Shown here piece by piece: positions 5,278-7,649 of a DNA stretch of 7,649 nucleotides. The stretch lies in contig DPOH01000111.1 of NCBI GenBank assembly GCA_003539755.1, forward strand, positions 1 through 7,649, read 5' to 3'. The stretch is from Clostridium sp. (GTDB lineage Bacteria > Bacillota > Clostridia > Clostridiales > Clostridiaceae). Position 1 is the first letter of the stretch; each line of letters starts with the position of its first letter. The translations under genes and the position numbers were made by a program. The notes beneath the pieces were generated by a model. It saw nothing but the letters and a program-made list of their open reading frames with translations, did no database searches and was not told where the DNA came from.

Positions 5278-6384
5278 ATGACAAAAATTGATATCCTTTC
5301 AGGATTTTTAGGTGCTGGAAAGACTACATTAATAAAAAAATTAATTGAAGATGCTTTAAGCGGACAAAAGTTAATGTTAATTGAAAATGAATTTGGGCAA
5401 ATAGGAATAGATGGTGGATTTTTAAAAGACACTGGAATTGAAATAACTGAAATGAATTCAGGATGTATCTGCTGTTCTTTAGTTGGTGATTTTGGTTCAG
5501 CTTTAAAAGATGCAATAAGCAAATATAATCCAGATAGAATTATAATAGAACCATCTGGTGTAGGTAAATTATCAGATGTAATAAAAGCTGTTGAAAAAGT
5601 AAAAGATGAAGTAGATATTGAACTTAACAGCTATAGTGCAGTTGTTGATGCAATGAAATGCAAAATGTATATGAAGAATTTTGGAGAATTCTTTAATAAT
5701 CAAATTGAAAATGCAAATACTATAATTTTAAGCAGAAGTCAAAAATGTTCTCAAGAAAAGCTTGAAGAAGTTGTTAACTTAATAAGAGAACATAATCAAA
5801 ATGCTGCAGTTATAACAACTCCATGGGATGAAATAAGTGGAAAACAAATTTTAGCTGCTATGGAAAAGAAAAATTCATTAGAAGAAGAATTAATGAAAGA
5901 AGCTCATGATCATGAACATCATCATCACGAACACCACCATGACCATGATGAAGAATGTAGCTGTGGACACGATCACAATCACGAACACCACCATGACCAC
6001 GATGAAGAATGTTCTTGTGGACACGATCATCATCATGAACATCACCATAATCACGATGGAAAATGTTCATGCGGACATGATCATCATCATGACCACCATC
6101 ATGCAGATGATGTATTTACAAGCTGGGGAACTGAAACTCCAAAGAAATACAGCAAAGATGATTTAAACGAAATACTTAATAAGTTAAGTGGAAGTGAAGA
6201 ATACGGAATAATTTTACGTGCTAAAGGAATGGTTCCAGACGCTGAAGGTAACTGGTTTAACTTTGATTTAGTACCAGGTGAATTTGAAATCCGTGAAGGA
6301 GAAGCAGATTATACTGGAAGATTATGCGTAATTGGAACAGACCTTGATACTGATAAAATTCAAGAATTATTCCATCTTAAATAA
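5278..6384 (+). CDS. COG0523/CobW-family GTPase with internal His/Cys metal-binding repeat
   Basis: This 368-residue protein is a G3E-family P-loop GTPase of the CobW/COG0523 group, whose studied members deliver metals such as zinc or cobalt to client proteins. Visible motifs are Walker A GFLGAGKT (9-16), ENEFGQIGID (36-45), the metal-site motif CICC (63-66) and IIEPSGVG (89-96). Residues 210-276 form a His/Asp/Glu-rich insert made of an 18-residue repeat ending CSCG three times (C227/C229, C245/C247, C263/C265). A CobW C-terminal domain follows (about 292-368). The usual guanine-specificity NKxD is replaced by SRSQ at 152-155 after the strand TIIL. GAGGTGA at 5264-5270 sits 7 nt before the ATG. 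It precedes a second CobW-like gene on the same strand. The metal is unknown; His-rich inserts suggest Zn, Ni or Co storage or delivery (inference). Confidence 0.92.
   Translation: MTKIDILSGFLGAGKTTLIKKLIEDALSGQKLMLIENEFGQIGIDGGFLKDTGIEITEMNSGCICCSLVGDFGSALKDAISKYNPDRIIIEPSGVGKLSDVIKAVEKVKDEVDIELNSYSAVVDAMKCKMYMKNFGEFFNNQIENANTIILSRSQKCSQEKLEEVVNLIREHNQNAAVITTPWDEISGKQILAAMEKKNSLEEELMKEAHDHEHHHHEHHHDHDEECSCGHDHNHEHHHDHDEECSCGHDHHHEHHHNHDGKCSCGHDHHHDHHHADDVFTSWGTETPKKYSKDDLNEILNKLSGSEEYGIILRAKGMVPDAEGNWFNFDLVPGEFEIREGEADYTGRLCVIGTDLDTDKIQELFHLK
5914..6105 (+). repeat. 54-bp tandem coding repeat (His/Cys-rich, about 3.5 units)
   Basis: Inside the CobW gene, units lie at 5914-5967, 5968-6021, 6022-6075 and a partial unit at 6076-6105. 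Each full unit encodes 18 residues of the form HDHxHEHHHxHDEECSCG; the third carries GK for EE, and the partial unit ends before any cysteines. The repeats keep reading frame and differ at synonymous positions (TGT or TGC, CAC or CAT), so they are diverged rather than freshly copied. Confidence 0.93.
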
Positions 6385-6396
6385 TCTGATTAAGCT

Positions 6397-6442
6397 TAAA
6401 TATATATTCTTATATTCATAAATATATAAGAATATATATTTA
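6397..6442 (+). terminator. AT-only 18-bp hairpin between the two CobW-like genes
   Basis: TAAATATATATTCTTATA (6397-6414) pairs perfectly with 6425-6442 around a 10-nt loop; a bulged T then allows two more G-C pairs (6394-6395 with 6443-6444). It begins 13 bp after the upstream stop codon. There is no T-run after it, so it may be a weak terminator, an attenuator or a transcript-stabilising 3' hairpin. Confidence 0.45.
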
Positions 6443-6471
6443 GCATAATTACTTAACATAATTAATTTTTC

Positions 6472-6503
6472 AAATCTCAATATATTATAGTAAATTGAGA
6501 TTT
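6472..6503 (+). repeat. Second intergenic inverted repeat before the distal CobW-like gene
   Basis: AAATCTCAAT (6472-6481) pairs with ATTGAGATTT (6494-6503) around a 12-nt loop that contains a -10-like TATTAT (6483-6488). It lies 45 bp before the downstream ATG. It could be an operator placed around a promoter or an RNA hairpin; neither is established. Confidence 0.4.
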
Positions 6504-6547
6504 AACAGCGTATTTAATTTAACTTAATATGAAAAGAGGCGGAACAT

Positions 6548-7483
6548 ATGAATATAGTACCAGTTTACTTAGTAACTGGCTTTTTAGAAAGTGGTAAGAC
6601 TACTTTCTTAAAAGAAATTTTTAGAGATAAAGACTTCTTAGAAGGAGAAGAAAACCTTCTTATTGTATGTGAAGAAGGAGAAGTTGAATTCGATAAAAAT
6701 GAATTAAAGAATGATAAGACTACTTTAGTTGTAATAGGAGATGAAGAGGAATTAACTAAAGAATATTTAAAAGAGCTAGAAAATAAATATAAGCCTAAGA
6801 AGATATTTATAGAATATAATGGAATGTGGAGCATTGATAATCTATTTGATAATGTTTTACCAGAAAACTTAGAAGTAGCTCAAATAATGACTACTATTGA
6901 TTCTAGTACATTTAGTGCTTATATGGGTAATAAGGGAGCAATAATAGTAGATCAATTTAGATATTCTGATTTAGTTATATTTAATAGATGCAACAAAGAT
7001 ACAAAGAAAATTTCTTTAAGAGGAAGTATAAAATCTGTAAATAGACAGGCGAGAGTTATTTTTGAAAATGAAAATGGAGAAATTGATAATTCAGAAGACG
7101 TACTTCCTTACGATATAAATGCTGAAATCATTGAACCAGCAGAATATGATTTTGGAATTCTTTTTGAAGATATGATGGGTAATCCACATAAATATGAAAA
7201 TAAAAAAGTAAAAGCTAAGATGAGAGCATTTAATCCAGAAAAATATCCACCACAATTTTGTGTATTAGGTAGAGAAGCTATGACATGCTGTGAAGATGAT
7301 ATTACACCACTTGGATTAATCTGCAGATTTAAAGATGATGTTAAGATTCAAGATAAAGAGTGGGTTGAAGTAACAGCTGTAGTTCATAAAAGAAGACTAG
7401 ATCAATATGATGAAGAGCTTCCAGTTTTATATGTTGAAGAAATTACAAAGGCTGAAGAACCTGAAGACGGAATTGTATACTTC
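6548..7483 (+). CDS. CobW-like GTPase with C-terminal TIGR03943/DUF1980-like domain (3' end cut by adapter)
   Basis: The genomic part encodes 312 residues. Residues 1-160 are a divergent CobW/G3E P-loop domain: Walker A GFLESGKT (11-18), CEEGEVEFD (41-49) where CobW has ENxxGxxxxD, and FIEYNGMW (87-94) where CobW has IEPSGxx. FNRCNK (145-150) stands at the NKxD position. The CxCC metal motif is absent. Residues about 195-302 resemble the C-terminal domain of TIGR03943/DUF1980 (YcgQ-type) proteins: a beta-rich stretch with FCVLGREAMTCCEDDITPLG (237-256), including the CC pair C247/C248. TIGR03943 proteins typically accompany a COG0701/DUF318 permease. AGAGG (6535-6539) is 8 nt before the ATG. 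The frame appears to stop at TGA 7502-7504, but its last residues (MSHIHI) and stop are sequencing adapter; the real stop is missing, probably only slightly beyond F312. Metal handling is inferred. Confidence 0.82.
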
Positions 7484-7649
7484 ATGTCTCATATACACAT
7501 CTGACGCTGCCGGCGAAGAGGGTAGGGGAGATCTATGCGGACGGCAGGGCGGCGACGAAGGAGCGACGAGGATGGGAGGGGGGGGGGGGACTAACAACAT
7601 CGGAAGGAGCTGATACAGATACGAGGAATCAGCTAAGACAAGGTGACGT
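7484..7649. other. Non-genomic tail: Nextera adapter read-through and low-quality sequence
   Basis: Bases 7484-7516 match the Illumina Nextera transposase adapter (mosaic-end complement CTGTCTCTTATACACATCT followed by GACGCTGCCGACGA) at 30 of 33 positions. Then come an 8-mer AGAGGGTA (7517-7524), where the i5 index belongs, and a degraded P5-side primer sharing AGATCT (7529-7534). A run of G's follows at about 7575-7589. Base composition flips from about 30% GC to well over 50%. This is a contig-end artefact; no gene should be called here. Confidence 0.95.

Noticed and set aside
5914..6105. Regular 54-bp repeats as a possible CRISPR array or structural DNA repeat
   Set aside because: The repeats are contiguous without spacers, keep reading frame and encode a His/Cys-rich insert.
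5858..6166. Open frames in other phases over the His-rich repeat (5906-6166 plus, 5858-6070 minus)
   Set aside because: They are low-complexity by-products of the repeat, with no ribosome binding sites, inside a well-supported gene.
7484..7502. Tn5 mosaic end (19 bp), suggesting a transposon insertion
   Set aside because: The mosaic end is followed by the synthetic Nextera primer tail, an index-like 8-mer and poly-G, not by transposon DNA, so it is library adapter rather than a mobile element.
7407..7613. Open frame of 68 codons at the right end
   Set aside because: It is an out-of-frame shadow of the second CobW-like gene that continues into adapter and low-quality sequence.

Overview
The window is very AT-rich chromosomal DNA with strong AGGAGG/GAGGTGA-type ribosome binding sites, short intergenic gaps and hairpin terminators. 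Its content (a rubrerythrin-like diiron protein, a small FMN nitroreductase, a DUF2975/XRE pair and CobW-type GTPases) points to an anaerobic low-GC Firmicute, most likely Clostridium or a close relative. The species cannot be named from this sequence alone.

Layout. Bases 1-147 hold the 3' end of an unidentified gene, followed by a possible decayed coding fragment (187-294) and a 14-bp-stem terminator (389-435). A rubrerythrin-like gene (496-921, minus) has a promoter that may carry a PerR-like operator. Divergent from it run three plus-strand genes: a small protein of unknown function (1116-1511), an ElaA-like GNAT acetyltransferase (1561-2010) and a stand-alone FakA/YloV-type domain protein (2130-2381, with its own extended -10 promoter). 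A 17-bp-stem terminator (2417-2461) separates these from a convergent minus-strand operon of a DUF2975 membrane protein (2716-3192) and an XRE-family regulator (2487-2705). A nitroreductase (3597-4109, plus) and a DEDDh 3'-5' exonuclease (4222-4959, minus) converge on a shared terminator (4144-4188).

The last third is a metal-chaperone-type locus. A COG0523/CobW GTPase (5278-6384) has an internal His/Cys repeat that should bind metal. It is followed by a second, divergent CobW-like GTPase (6548-7483) whose C-terminal part resembles the TIGR03943/DUF1980 (YcgQ) domain. In related bacteria such proteins occur near a COG0701/DUF318-type permease, so the missing downstream sequence may encode one. 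A role in metal homeostasis is inferred, not shown.

The final ~166 bases are not genomic. From 7484 the sequence matches the Illumina Nextera transposase adapter, then an i5-index-like 8-mer, a degraded P5-side primer and a G-rich run. The last gene is therefore cut at the junction, and its apparent last six residues and stop codon are adapter-encoded.
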